Source: Corallococcus sp. CAG:1435 (GTDB lineage: Bacteria; Bacillota; Clostridia; Christensenellales; CAG-314). Taken from it: 6,893 bases of DNA. The stretch is from positions 1 to 6,893 of the forward strand of contig HF998484.1 in assembly GCA_000433775.1 (NCBI GenBank), written 5' to 3'. Positions 1-5,599 of this stretch are shown here, in pieces (within the stretch, counting starts at the first letter, position 1; every line of letters starts with the position of its first letter). A model generated the notes under the pieces. The model did no database searches and had not been told where the DNA came from. It worked only from the letters and a program-made list of their open reading frames with translations. The translations under genes were made by a program, and so were the position numbers.

Positions 1-193
1 TTGCTAAACAGTCAACTTTGTGTAGACGGTCAGACGTTTTCGCAAATTTTGTCTGATGTTCTGTCGGCGTGAAGACGACGTTTTTGCGGTTTTTCAAGTA
101 CGTTATTTTTTTGACGTGTCTGCTCTGAACAGTGCCGAATCCGTGTTGTGTCGTGTGCGGAACGTGCCTGTCAATTCCTGCAAAATACGGCAT
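1..193 (-). CDS. Possible N-terminal part of a divergent unknown protein, running off the left edge
   Basis: On the minus strand, an ATG at 193-191 (protein start MPYFAGIDRHVPHT) opens a frame with no stop for 64 codons to the window edge. I do not recognise the protein. It is basic and histidine-rich. Its codons (GAC, AAC, GTC, ACG, CGC) resemble those of the neighbouring genes. There is no Shine-Dalgarno site before the ATG, and the complementary plus-strand frame is also open (56-298), so this may be non-coding. If real, it is divergent from the GH20 operon and the 219 bases between them would carry both control regions. Low confidence. Confidence 0.2.
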   Translation of the reverse strand, partial: MPYFAGIDRHVPHTTQHGFGTVQSRHVKKITYLKNRKNVVFTPTEHQTKFAKTSDRLHKVDCLA

Positions 194-308
194 AGTATTA
201 AAACAAAGCACATTCGCCAAACTAACGGTAAACAAATTGCGTTGACAGGAAAAACGGCGAAAAATGCAGAAAAAAACGTGCCAAAAGGGGAAAAGTAATT
301 GCAAAATG
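1..308. other. Left-edge stretch without a convincing gene
   Basis: Apart from the doubtful minus-strand frame (193 to the edge), I see no supported gene here. A plus-strand frame at 56-298 has an implausible composition, no ribosome binding site, and ends just before the GH20 promoter. No terminator-type hairpin with a T run and no RNA gene was found. Confidence 0.5.
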
Positions 309-337
309 TTGTAATAAAAACAATTTTGTGTTAAAAT
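309..337 (+). promoter_or_regulatory. Sigma-A type promoter of the GH20-pfkA operon
   Basis: TTGTAA (309-314) and TAAAAT (332-337) are separated by 17 bases, with an extended -10 TG at 329-330. Transcription would start near 344, giving a leader of about 70 bases before the ATG at 413. The spacer contains CAATTTTGTG directly before the -10 region, a ten-mer also present in the GNAT promoter of this window. Confidence 0.65.
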
Positions 338-345
338 ATTTTGTA

Positions 346-386
346 GAATTTTGGGTAGCAAATTCAACATCGCCGACATTTTGTCG
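346..386 (+). promoter_or_regulatory. Two dyads in the GH20 operon leader
   Basis: GAATTT (346-351) and AAATTC (360-365) form a 6-8-6 inverted repeat at or just after the predicted transcription start. CGACA (374-378) and TGTCG (382-386) form a second 5-bp dyad with a 3-base loop, ahead of the Shine-Dalgarno site. The first is placed where a repressor operator could sit; the second may be a small leader hairpin. Both could be chance in A/T-rich DNA, and no regulator is encoded nearby. Confidence 0.3.
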
Positions 387-412
387 TGCGAACAAATGTT
401 TTGGGAGAAAAT

Positions 413-1975
413 ATGAACATAATACCAAAACCCAGAAAATACGTCAAATTAGGAGGAGAATTCACCGTAACCGCCCAAACAAAGGTGTACGCCGCACAGC
501 CCTACGAAAAACAGGCGCAACGCTTTGTAGATGCGGTGGAGCAAAGTTGCGGTTTTTCACTTCAATTTGTGCAGGATATGTCGTTGGCGCAGGTACTTTT
601 CACCTACACCGACCAATGCGACAGCGAAGAATATTTCGTGATGATATCCGACGGTTTGGTAACAGTTTCGGCTTATGACGAAAAGGGCTGTTTCTACGCC
701 GTGGAAACATTGCGTCAACTGTTCCGTTTGGACACAACACAGCAAACGGCAACCTACAACGATTGTTACATCTACGATGCGCCAAAGTTTGTGTACAGGG
801 GGTTGTCGGTGGATATTTGCCGTCACTTCTTTCCGCTGGAAACACTCAAACGCATTGTGCAACTCATGTCCAGGGTGAAACTCAACAAATTGCATCTGCA
901 TCTTTCCGACGATCAGGGCTTCCGTGTGGAAATTAAGAAGTATCCGCTGCTAAACAGTGTTTCTTCCCGCCGTATCGGTTCCGAAGTGCTGGAAAACGGC
1001 GAACGGTTTGTGGACGACAAGGAAGTCAGCGGCTATCTCACGCGACAGGATGTGGACGAACTTGTGCAGTTTGCCCAAGAACATCAGGTGGAAGTAATCC
1101 CCGAAATAGATTTGCCCGGACACAGCGTGGCAATGATTGCCGCTTATCCCTACCTCGGATGCACGGGCGAACAGTTGGAAGTCCGCAAAAAATGGGGAAT
1201 ATCCAAAGATATTTTGTGCGCAGGCAATGACAGCGTGTACACATTTGTCAAAGACGTACTGGACGAAATTTGTCAAATGTTTCCCTCTCAGTACATTCAT
1301 CTGGGGGGCGACGAGGCGCCGAAAGACAGGTGGTGCAACTGCGAAAAATGCCGTGCACGCCTCACGGAACTTAAACTTGACGACTACGACCAACTTCAAA
1401 CGTACATGGTGGAGCAATTCCGCAGGTATTTGCAGGAAAAGGGCAGAAAGGTTATTTGCTGGAATGACGGCGTCAACAAGGCTACGTCGGAAGAAATAAT
1501 CAGTCAGGTGTGGAAACCGCTGACAAGGCGTTCGGGCGTGAAACAGGCAAACAAGGGCAGAAAAGTGATAATGTCCCCAACTTTGTCCATGTACTTCGAC
1601 TATCCCTATTGCGTAACGCCGCTGTACAAAACCTTCAAGTTCAAACCTTTGCGTGGCGTGAAAAGAGACAGGACGGAAAACGTTCTTGGGGTGGAAGGAA
1701 CCGTTTGGACGGAGTGGATTGCCTCGGAAGACAAACTGTTTTTCAATCTGCTTCCACGGCTGTTGGCGCTTGCCGAGTGTGCTTGGGGCAACAACACGGG
1801 AGATTTTCGCAAACGTGCGGAAATGTACCTGCCTCTCTACGACAAAATGGGGTTTACCTACAACAAGAAGGCAACGTCCGTCAAACACAGAAATTTACAT
1901 TTGCTAAAAAAGTTTTTGAAAATCAACCCCAACGTGGAATTGGATTTGCAAAACAAAAACAATAACGGAGAATAA
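413..1975 (+). CDS. Beta-N-acetylhexosaminidase, glycoside hydrolase family 20, cytoplasmic
   Basis: Hydrolyses terminal beta-linked GlcNAc or GalNAc from glycans by substrate-assisted catalysis. The protein is 520 aa. Residues 1 to about 120 fit the N-terminal GH20b-type domain (IIPKPRK near the start). The catalytic barrel follows: YRGLSVDICRHFFP with Arg129 and His138, HLHLSDDQGFR with Asp166-Asp167, EIDLPGHS with His237, the catalytic pair Asp300-Glu301 in HLGGDEAP, Trp350 in CWND, Tyr394 in MSPTLSMYFDYP, and Trp432/Glu434 in VWTEW. All key GH20 residues are therefore present. I chose ATG 413 because GGGAGA (403-408) lies 4 bases upstream; an in-frame GTG at 386 would add nine residues but has no comparable site. 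There is no signal peptide or membrane anchor, so the enzyme should act inside the cell on imported oligosaccharides. It is followed by pfkA after 2 bases. A short Cys cluster after the active site (WCNCEKC) is common in this family. Exact substrate is unknown. Confidence 0.93.
   Translation: MNIIPKPRKYVKLGGEFTVTAQTKVYAAQPYEKQAQRFVDAVEQSCGFSLQFVQDMSLAQVLFTYTDQCDSEEYFVMISDGLVTVSAYDEKGCFYAVETLRQLFRLDTTQQTATYNDCYIYDAPKFVYRGLSVDICRHFFPLETLKRIVQLMSRVKLNKLHLHLSDDQGFRVEIKKYPLLNSVSSRRIGSEVLENGERFVDDKEVSGYLTRQDVDELVQFAQEHQVEVIPEIDLPGHSVAMIAAYPYLGCTGEQLEVRKKWGISKDILCAGNDSVYTFVKDVLDEICQMFPSQYIHLGGDEAPKDRWCNCEKCRARLTELKLDDYDQLQTYMVEQFRRYLQEKGRKVICWNDGVNKATSEEIISQVWKPLTRRSGVKQANKGRKVIMSPTLSMYFDYPYCVTPLYKTFKFKPLRGVKRDRTENVLGVEGTVWTEWIASEDKLFFNLLPRLLALAECAWGNNTGDFRKRAEMYLPLYDKMGFTYNKKATSVKHRNLHLLKKFLKINPNVELDLQNKNNNGE
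1967..1970 (+). promoter_or_regulatory. pfkA ribosome binding site inside the end of the GH20 gene
   Basis: GGAG lies 7 bases before the pfkA ATG at 1978 and within the last codons of the GH20 gene. Only two bases separate the GH20 stop from the pfkA start, so the two genes are probably translationally coupled. No separate pfkA promoter was seen. Confidence 0.75.
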
Positions 1976-1977
1976 AA

Positions 1978-2949
1978 ATGAAAAGAATCGGAGTATTGAC
2001 AAGCGGCGGCGATTCGCAGGGAATGAACGCAGCCGTGTATGCAACTGTAAGGTACGCAACGGAAAAAGGTTTGGAAGTTTACGGCATCGAATTGGGCTAC
2101 AAGGGACTTATCGAAGGCAAGGTACGCAAACTTTCCGTAACAGACGTGGACGACATCATCTACCGTGGAGGTACAATCCTCAAAACAGCACGCTGTGAGG
2201 AAATGAAAACGGTGGAAGGGCAAAAACAGGCGGTAAAGACCCTCACCGACAACGGAATCGACGGCTTGGTGGTAATTGGCGGCGACGGAAGTTTCAACGG
2301 GGCAAAGGTACTTTCCACACAGTACGGTGTAAAAACAATGGGAATCCCCGGCACTATCGACAACGACCTTGCCTACACCGATTTTACTTTGGGTTTCGAC
2401 ACCGCAGTAAATGTGGTAATGAACACCATCACAATGTTGCGTGACACAATGTCCTGCAACGACCGCAACTGCATTGTGCAGGTAATGGGCAGAAATTGCG
2501 GCGACATTGCTCTTTACGCAGGCATCACCAGTGCTGCCGAAATGATACTTGTACCGGAAGTGCCCTTCACAATGGACGAAGTGGTGGCACGTCTTCAACG
2601 CAACATGTCCCACGGCAAAAACGACAACATCATCGTTGTTGCGGAAGGTGCGGGCAAGGCGGAGGAAATGCGTGTAATAGTTAAAGAGCGTATTCCCGGC
2701 ATCAACATTCGTTCCATGATTGTCGGACACCTTCAACGTGGCGGCGACGCAAGTTTCCAGGACAGACTTCTGGGTGTGAGAATGGCGTCCCATGCCGTGG
2801 AATGCCTGATCGAAGGCAAGACAAACCGTGTTGTAGGCGTAAGACACAACGTGATAATCGACGAAGACATTGTGGAAGCGCTTTCCGCAAGAAAGAGTTT
2901 CAACATCGATTTGTACAACCTTGCCAACAAACTGGTTGACACTTTCTGA
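1978..2949 (+). CDS. pfkA: ATP-dependent 6-phosphofructokinase
   Basis: Phosphorylates fructose-6-phosphate to fructose-1,6-bisphosphate, the committed step of glycolysis; cytoplasmic and typically a tetramer. At 323 aa it matches the usual length of bacterial PfkA (about 320). The sequence shows the N-terminal nucleotide loop GVLTSGGDSQGMN, the ATP-site IGGDGS with Gly104, the catalytic PGTIDND with Asp128, the substrate-binding VMGRNCGD (Met170-Arg172) and GHLQRGG with His251 and Arg254. Gly104, plus Gly125 in PGTIDND, marks an ATP enzyme; pyrophosphate-dependent relatives carry Asp and Lys at these places. Second gene of the GH20 operon, so expression should follow amino-sugar glycan use, though a housekeeping role is equally likely. 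It ends about 150 bases before a strong terminator. Allosteric behaviour cannot be judged from the sequence alone. Confidence 0.97.
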   Translation: MKRIGVLTSGGDSQGMNAAVYATVRYATEKGLEVYGIELGYKGLIEGKVRKLSVTDVDDIIYRGGTILKTARCEEMKTVEGQKQAVKTLTDNGIDGLVVIGGDGSFNGAKVLSTQYGVKTMGIPGTIDNDLAYTDFTLGFDTAVNVVMNTITMLRDTMSCNDRNCIVQVMGRNCGDIALYAGITSAAEMILVPEVPFTMDEVVARLQRNMSHGKNDNIIVVAEGAGKAEEMRVIVKERIPGINIRSMIVGHLQRGGDASFQDRLLGVRMASHAVECLIEGKTNRVVGVRHNVIIDEDIVEALSARKSFNIDLYNLANKLVDTF

Positions 2950-3095
2950 TTAACATTCAAAGGTATTTTTGAAACAGAGGAAGCACCACACTCCGCAGTT
3001 TGTTTTGAACAGCCTGTCAGGCGTGAAATTGTTGCAGGTGTTACCCAGCGGTCAACAATTTTGCCGTTTTTGCAACATTGGTCAATTAAATTTTC
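2950..3095 (+). other. Structured 3' UTR of pfkA
   Basis: No gene is visible between the pfkA stop and its terminator. AAATTGTTG (3026-3034) pairs perfectly over 9 bp with CAACAATTT (3053-3061). An alternative 7-bp pairing, TGTTGCA (3030-3036) with TGCAACA (3071-3077), would compete with it. A smaller hairpin, TTCAAA/TTTGAA, lies at 2956-2973. The role is unknown; such hairpins may stabilise the mRNA end. Confidence 0.35.
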
Positions 3096-3128
3096 AAAAA
3101 AACGTCGGAATTTATCCGACGTTTTTTT
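3096..3128 (+). terminator. Rho-independent terminator of the GH20-pfkA operon
   Basis: AACGTCGGA (3101-3109) pairs over 9 bp with TCCGACGTT (3115-3123) around a 5-base loop. Flanking A and T runs extend the stem, and seven T follow the final G of the stem core (3122-3128). The A run before the stem could also let it work on the minus strand. Confidence 0.92.
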
Positions 3129-3142
3129 GCATTGTTTTTGTG

Positions 3143-3252
3143 CAATTTCTTAACAACGGTAGCAACTTTTTGTACCTTTCTCAAATAAAACCTCAACGGT
3201 ATGGGCGTAGTTGTCTATGTCGTACAAAATAAAATATTTATTGCACGTTTTA
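3143..3252 (+). repeat. 110-base direct repeat, copy 1, with three hairpins
   Basis: Matches 3311-3420 at 102 of 110 positions with no gaps (offset 168). It has three inverted-repeat parts. Hairpin A (3158-3176) has 7 bp with a bulged G and loop CTTT. Hairpin B (3199-3225) has a 9-bp stem with a bulged G and an 8-base loop. Hairpin C (3230-3252) is an A/T-rich stem. A and B both begin with CAACGGTA (3154-3161, 3194-3201), so the unit itself looks like two related halves. In this copy two hairpin B pairs are G.U on the plus strand. No known RNA or repeat family is recognised. No clear promoter lies directly upstream, although TTGCAT (3127-3132) could be a weak -35. A C/U-rich single-stranded linker (CCTTTCTC, 3175-3182) joins A and B. 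Confidence 0.85.
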
Positions 3253-3310
3253 CTGCAACGGCGTTAAAAATTGCATATAAACTTTCATTCATTATGCTTA
3301 TTCTTGGAAA

Positions 3311-3420
3311 CAATTTTTTCACAACGGTAGCAACTTTTTGTACCTTTCTCAAATAAAACCGCAACGGTATGGGCGTAGTTGTCCACGCCGTACAAAGTAA
3401 AATGTTTATTGCACGTTTTA
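3311..3420 (+). repeat. 110-base direct repeat, copy 2, with three hairpins
   Basis: Second copy of the 3143-3252 unit, separated from it by 58 unrelated bases. Hairpin A is at 3326-3344, hairpin B at 3367-3393 with Watson-Crick pairs where copy 1 has wobbles, and hairpin C at 3398-3420 with one better pair than in copy 1. Six of the eight differences from copy 1 are transitions. A weak promoter-like pair, TTGCAT (3271-3276) and TATGCT (3293-3298), 16 bases apart, precedes it, so transcription could begin near 3305, just before the repeat. This could be a duplicated small RNA, a tandem regulatory RNA, or a REP-like intergenic element; the sequence does not decide. Confidence 0.85.
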
Positions 3421-3644
3421 ACCTGACAGTGTGAAAACTTTGTGTTGTTTTAACATTATTTTAACTTGAATTTTTATTTATGCCAAATTTTCGACAAAAC
3501 AGTTACAATGCACATTGTCACTTTCCTCATCACGAAACGTCGTGTGTAACCATCGATAGTCAGGTATTTTTTGTCCTATGTACCAAATTGCAAAGGTCAA
3601 AAACGTGCAATTCAATTTTAGTTGATAATCACACCGCAAAGCAG
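3421..3644. other. A/T-rich intergenic stretch after the repeats
   Basis: No supported gene. Visible structure is weak: ACAAT/ATTGT (3505-3518), CACGA/TCGTG (3531-3544), and a long-range pair ACCTGAC (3421-3427) with GTCAGGT (3559-3565), the latter followed by six T at 3567-3572. The last pair could be the closing stem of an RNA starting near the end of repeat copy 2, but seven complementary bases 131 bases apart can arise by chance. Confidence 0.3.
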
Positions 3645-3672
3645 AAAAAACACGCCACACATTGTGGCGTGT
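3645..3672 (-). terminator. Terminator of the acyltransferase gene
   Basis: ACACGCCACA (3650-3659) pairs over 10 bp with TGTGGCGTGT (3663-3672) around a 3-base loop. On the minus strand it is followed by six T (complement of 3645-3650). It begins 6 bases after the acyltransferase stop codon. Confidence 0.92.
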
Positions 3673-3678
3673 ACGCTT

Positions 3679-5187
3679 TCAGTATCCGCATTGTTCACTG
3701 AGTTTTTTCAATTCGTTGTACAGTTGTTCGGCAATACGCTGTTTTTCTTCATGCGGTTGATTACTTGGGTTGAAGGTAACTTTTTCGCCTACAATCATCC
3801 GACAGTGTTTTTTGTCGATAAACAACGGGTAAAAATTCATTTGTTTGCCCGTCTTTTGTTGGAAAAGCGGTGCAATTTCCGTAAATCCCGTCTGTAATTT
3901 GTCGATATCGCCGTTTTTGTAGTTTTGCCCTGCGGGCGGTTTTTCGGGAAAAATCATCACGCTGTCGCCCGTTGTCATTGCGTCCACAGTTTCTTTAAGC
4001 ATATTTTCCATTTTTTCAGCGTCGTTTCGGTACACGGCAATGGGACGGGCGCAATTCACTACACGCCAAAGCACATATGCTACGGCAGGTGCAATGCGAC
4101 GGCGCACCGGCTTGATAAGCCACTTGCGTGTGCTTATTTCAATTCCAGATTTAAGTTGCCTTGTAAGCGTTTTTTTGTTGACAATCATGCTTTCCGTCCA
4201 CGGGCGGAACACACGTGGAAACTTTACTTCGGTAATAAACGGACCGTACACTTCGTAGTGGTTGGCAACAAAGCATGCCCCCGTTTCCTGTACCTTTTCC
4301 ATCCCGACCACTTTCATTTTCAGCAACTTGTCCAAAGTGTACTTCAACAAAATTGCAAAAGAATAGTTGCTGTCATTGCTCAGACGGTCGTACAGTTGCT
4401 GTCTGACAGCCTGACAGTCCACGTCCTCAACGTTGTTTTCAACAAGTTTCATTTTGTGCAGCGAAACAAAATCCATCGGATTGCGCAAATGTACAAAAAG
4501 CAACACAAACAATGCCACAACGCTCACAATATCGGAAGTGAGGCTTGCCACCGCAACGCCGTCGGAACTGCCAAAACCTACGGTAAGCAAGAAAAACACG
4601 TTGGCAACGCAGTAGGGTACTGCGCAGAAGGTCAACAACATTTTTCGGTGGGTTTTTTGTTTGTCAAGCAGTTTACATGCATTATCGAGATGCTTGCCGC
4701 AAACAATTGCCGACGACAACACAAACGACATTGTAAGAACCGTTGCCACAAATGTAACTATCGCCATAGCAAGCGTTTTGAAAGGCAAACATGCAACTAT
4801 TGCCACAAGCGTTGCCAACGCAAACCATATTCCCGACCTTTTCAGCAAAGTCGCAATGACGCATACAACAGTTACCGCAACGGCAAAGGTTGCAAAATAC
4901 AAGGCAAAAAACACAAATGCGTCGGTATCGGCAAAAAGTTTCGCACAATAAATTGCGTTGTTGGACACAAGCAACGAGCAAAACGCCAATGCAAGGGCGT
5001 AAACGACGGCAAAGTTTTTCTGCGCCGACGGCAATGTCGGTTTTTTGTGAAAAAACAGCAACAAAAGGGGACTGATTCCCAGCGGTATCAGCCAATAAAG
5101 TTGCATTTGTGGTACAAAACAAACGCACAAAAGCATTATCAGTTGCAGCAAAAGTACAAAAATACAGGGTAGCAACATACCTTTCAT
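3679..5187 (-). CDS. Polytopic membrane protein with C-terminal PlsC-like acyltransferase domain
   Basis: A 502-aa protein in two parts. Residues 4-235 hold about eight hydrophobic segments (roughly 4-25, 30-47, 58-75, 89-114, 120-136, 138-163, 184-205, 211-234). Residues about 285-490 resemble lysophospholipid acyltransferases. Motif I is ANHYEVYGPF with His310, but the position of the usual Asp (NHX4D) is Gly315. A later IFPEKPP with Glu415 matches motif III, FPEGT. This His-x4-Gly form with a following Pro resembles uncharacterised clostridial acyltransferase-like proteins that I recall. A role in transferring an acyl group to a membrane lipid or glycan precursor is inference. The first ATG (5187) has GAGG only 1 base away; ATG 5178, with the same GAGG 10 bases upstream, may be the true start, giving 499 aa. 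It is monocistronic, convergent to pfkA, with its own promoter and terminator. Confidence 0.8.
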   Translation of the reverse strand: MKGMLLPCIFVLLLQLIMLLCVCFVPQMQLYWLIPLGISPLLLLFFHKKPTLPSAQKNFAVVYALALAFCSLLVSNNAIYCAKLFADTDAFVFFALYFATFAVAVTVVCVIATLLKRSGIWFALATLVAIVACLPFKTLAMAIVTFVATVLTMSFVLSSAIVCGKHLDNACKLLDKQKTHRKMLLTFCAVPYCVANVFFLLTVGFGSSDGVAVASLTSDIVSVVALFVLLFVHLRNPMDFVSLHKMKLVENNVEDVDCQAVRQQLYDRLSNDSNYSFAILLKYTLDKLLKMKVVGMEKVQETGACFVANHYEVYGPFITEVKFPRVFRPWTESMIVNKKTLTRQLKSGIEISTRKWLIKPVRRRIAPAVAYVLWRVVNCARPIAVYRNDAEKMENMLKETVDAMTTGDSVMIFPEKPPAGQNYKNGDIDKLQTGFTEIAPLFQQKTGKQMNFYPLFIDKKHCRMIVGEKVTFNPSNQPHEEKQRIAEQLYNELKKLSEQCGY

Positions 5188-5339
5188 TCCTCAACGCCCT
5201 TTGTACGGCGTTTGTTTCAACGTAACAACGGCGACACGCAGTGTGGAAAAAAAGCAAACTGTATTTGCAATGTTTCTGCGCATTGCGTGTGCAAAAACAA
5301 TTTTCTGCTTTTCTGTCGGGATGTTTGTATCGTCAAAAC
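5188..5339 (-). promoter_or_regulatory. Long structured 5' leader of the acyltransferase gene
   Basis: About 150 bases separate the predicted transcription start from the ATG. On the minus strand the leader can form a 6-bp hairpin (5267-5286), a weak 5-bp hairpin (5254-5268) followed by seven T (complement of 5247-5253), a 7-bp long-range stem (5234-5240 with 5284-5290), and a 6-bp hairpin (5193-5212) abutting the GAGG ribosome site. The first hairpin shares bases with both the second and the long-range stem, so two mutually exclusive folds are possible, as in an attenuator. No known riboswitch class is recognised. The terminator-like stem is short, so attenuation is only a suggestion. Confidence 0.35.
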
Positions 5340-5345
5340 AATACA

Positions 5346-5374
5346 ATTATATATTTGTATTTATTATTTGTCAA
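5346..5374 (-). promoter_or_regulatory. Perfect-consensus promoter of the acyltransferase gene
   Basis: On the minus strand TTGACA (5374-5369) and TATAAT (5351-5346) are separated by exactly 17 bases. Transcription should start near 5339, directed toward the acyltransferase gene. Both hexamers match the sigma-A consensus fully, so basal transcription is expected to be strong unless the leader or a repressor limits it. Confidence 0.85.
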
Positions 5375-5545
5375 TAACACCGTAAACAAAACGCACTGTT
5401 GGTATTTGACATTAGTAGTGTTGTCAGCCGTAAATGTAGCTTTGTGCCAAAAAATTGCCGTATTGTCTTGTTCCGTGCGGTGATTTTTTGTACCGTTAAA
5501 AATGTGCAATGCGGGCAATATAATGCAAAACCGACGTTGCAAAAG
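5375..5545. other. Intergenic stretch between divergent promoters
   Basis: No gene is seen between the acyltransferase and GNAT promoters. A plus-strand TTGACA (5406-5411) lacks a good -10 at the right distance. TATAAT (5519-5524) lacks a good -35 and could be a weak extra GNAT promoter. No operator-like dyad stands out. Confidence 0.4.
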
Positions 5546-5574
5546 TTGAAGAAAAAGCAATTTTGTGCTACAAT
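5546..5574 (+). promoter_or_regulatory. Promoter of the GNAT acetyltransferase gene
   Basis: TTGAAG (5546-5551) and TACAAT (5569-5574) are 17 bases apart with an extended -10 TG. Transcription would start near 5581, giving a short leader of about 19 bases. The ten-mer CAATTTTGTG before the -10 is identical to that in the GH20 promoter. Confidence 0.8.
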
Positions 5575-5599
5575 ATAAAAAACACGTTGGCGGAGCAGT

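Noticed and set aside
56..298. An 80-codon plus-strand frame before the GH20 operon
   Set aside because: No ribosome site, odd composition, no family recognised.
950..1888. A 312-codon minus-strand frame opposite the GH20 gene
   Set aside because: Shadow of a confidently identified gene, without a ribosome site or domain.
1858..2847. A 329-codon minus-strand frame opposite pfkA
   Set aside because: pfkA is certain from its motifs; the antisense product has no recognisable domain and is rich in His and Cys.
2969..3232. An 87-codon plus-strand frame after pfkA
   Set aside because: It reads through the strong pfkA terminator and into repeat copy 1.
3143..3420. CRISPR array
   Set aside because: Only two copies, each 110 bases long and internally structured, with a single spacer-like gap; no cas genes.
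3925..5172. A 415-codon plus-strand frame opposite the acyltransferase gene
   Set aside because: Its product is rich in His, Cys, Asn, Lys and Arg without domains, typical of an antisense shadow. The minus-strand gene has a promoter, terminator and recognisable motifs.
5191..5283. A 30-codon minus-strand leader frame ending 3 bases before the acyltransferase ATG, in the same frame
   Set aside because: No Shine-Dalgarno site, its start lies in a hairpin, and a 30-codon open frame is expected by chance fairly often.
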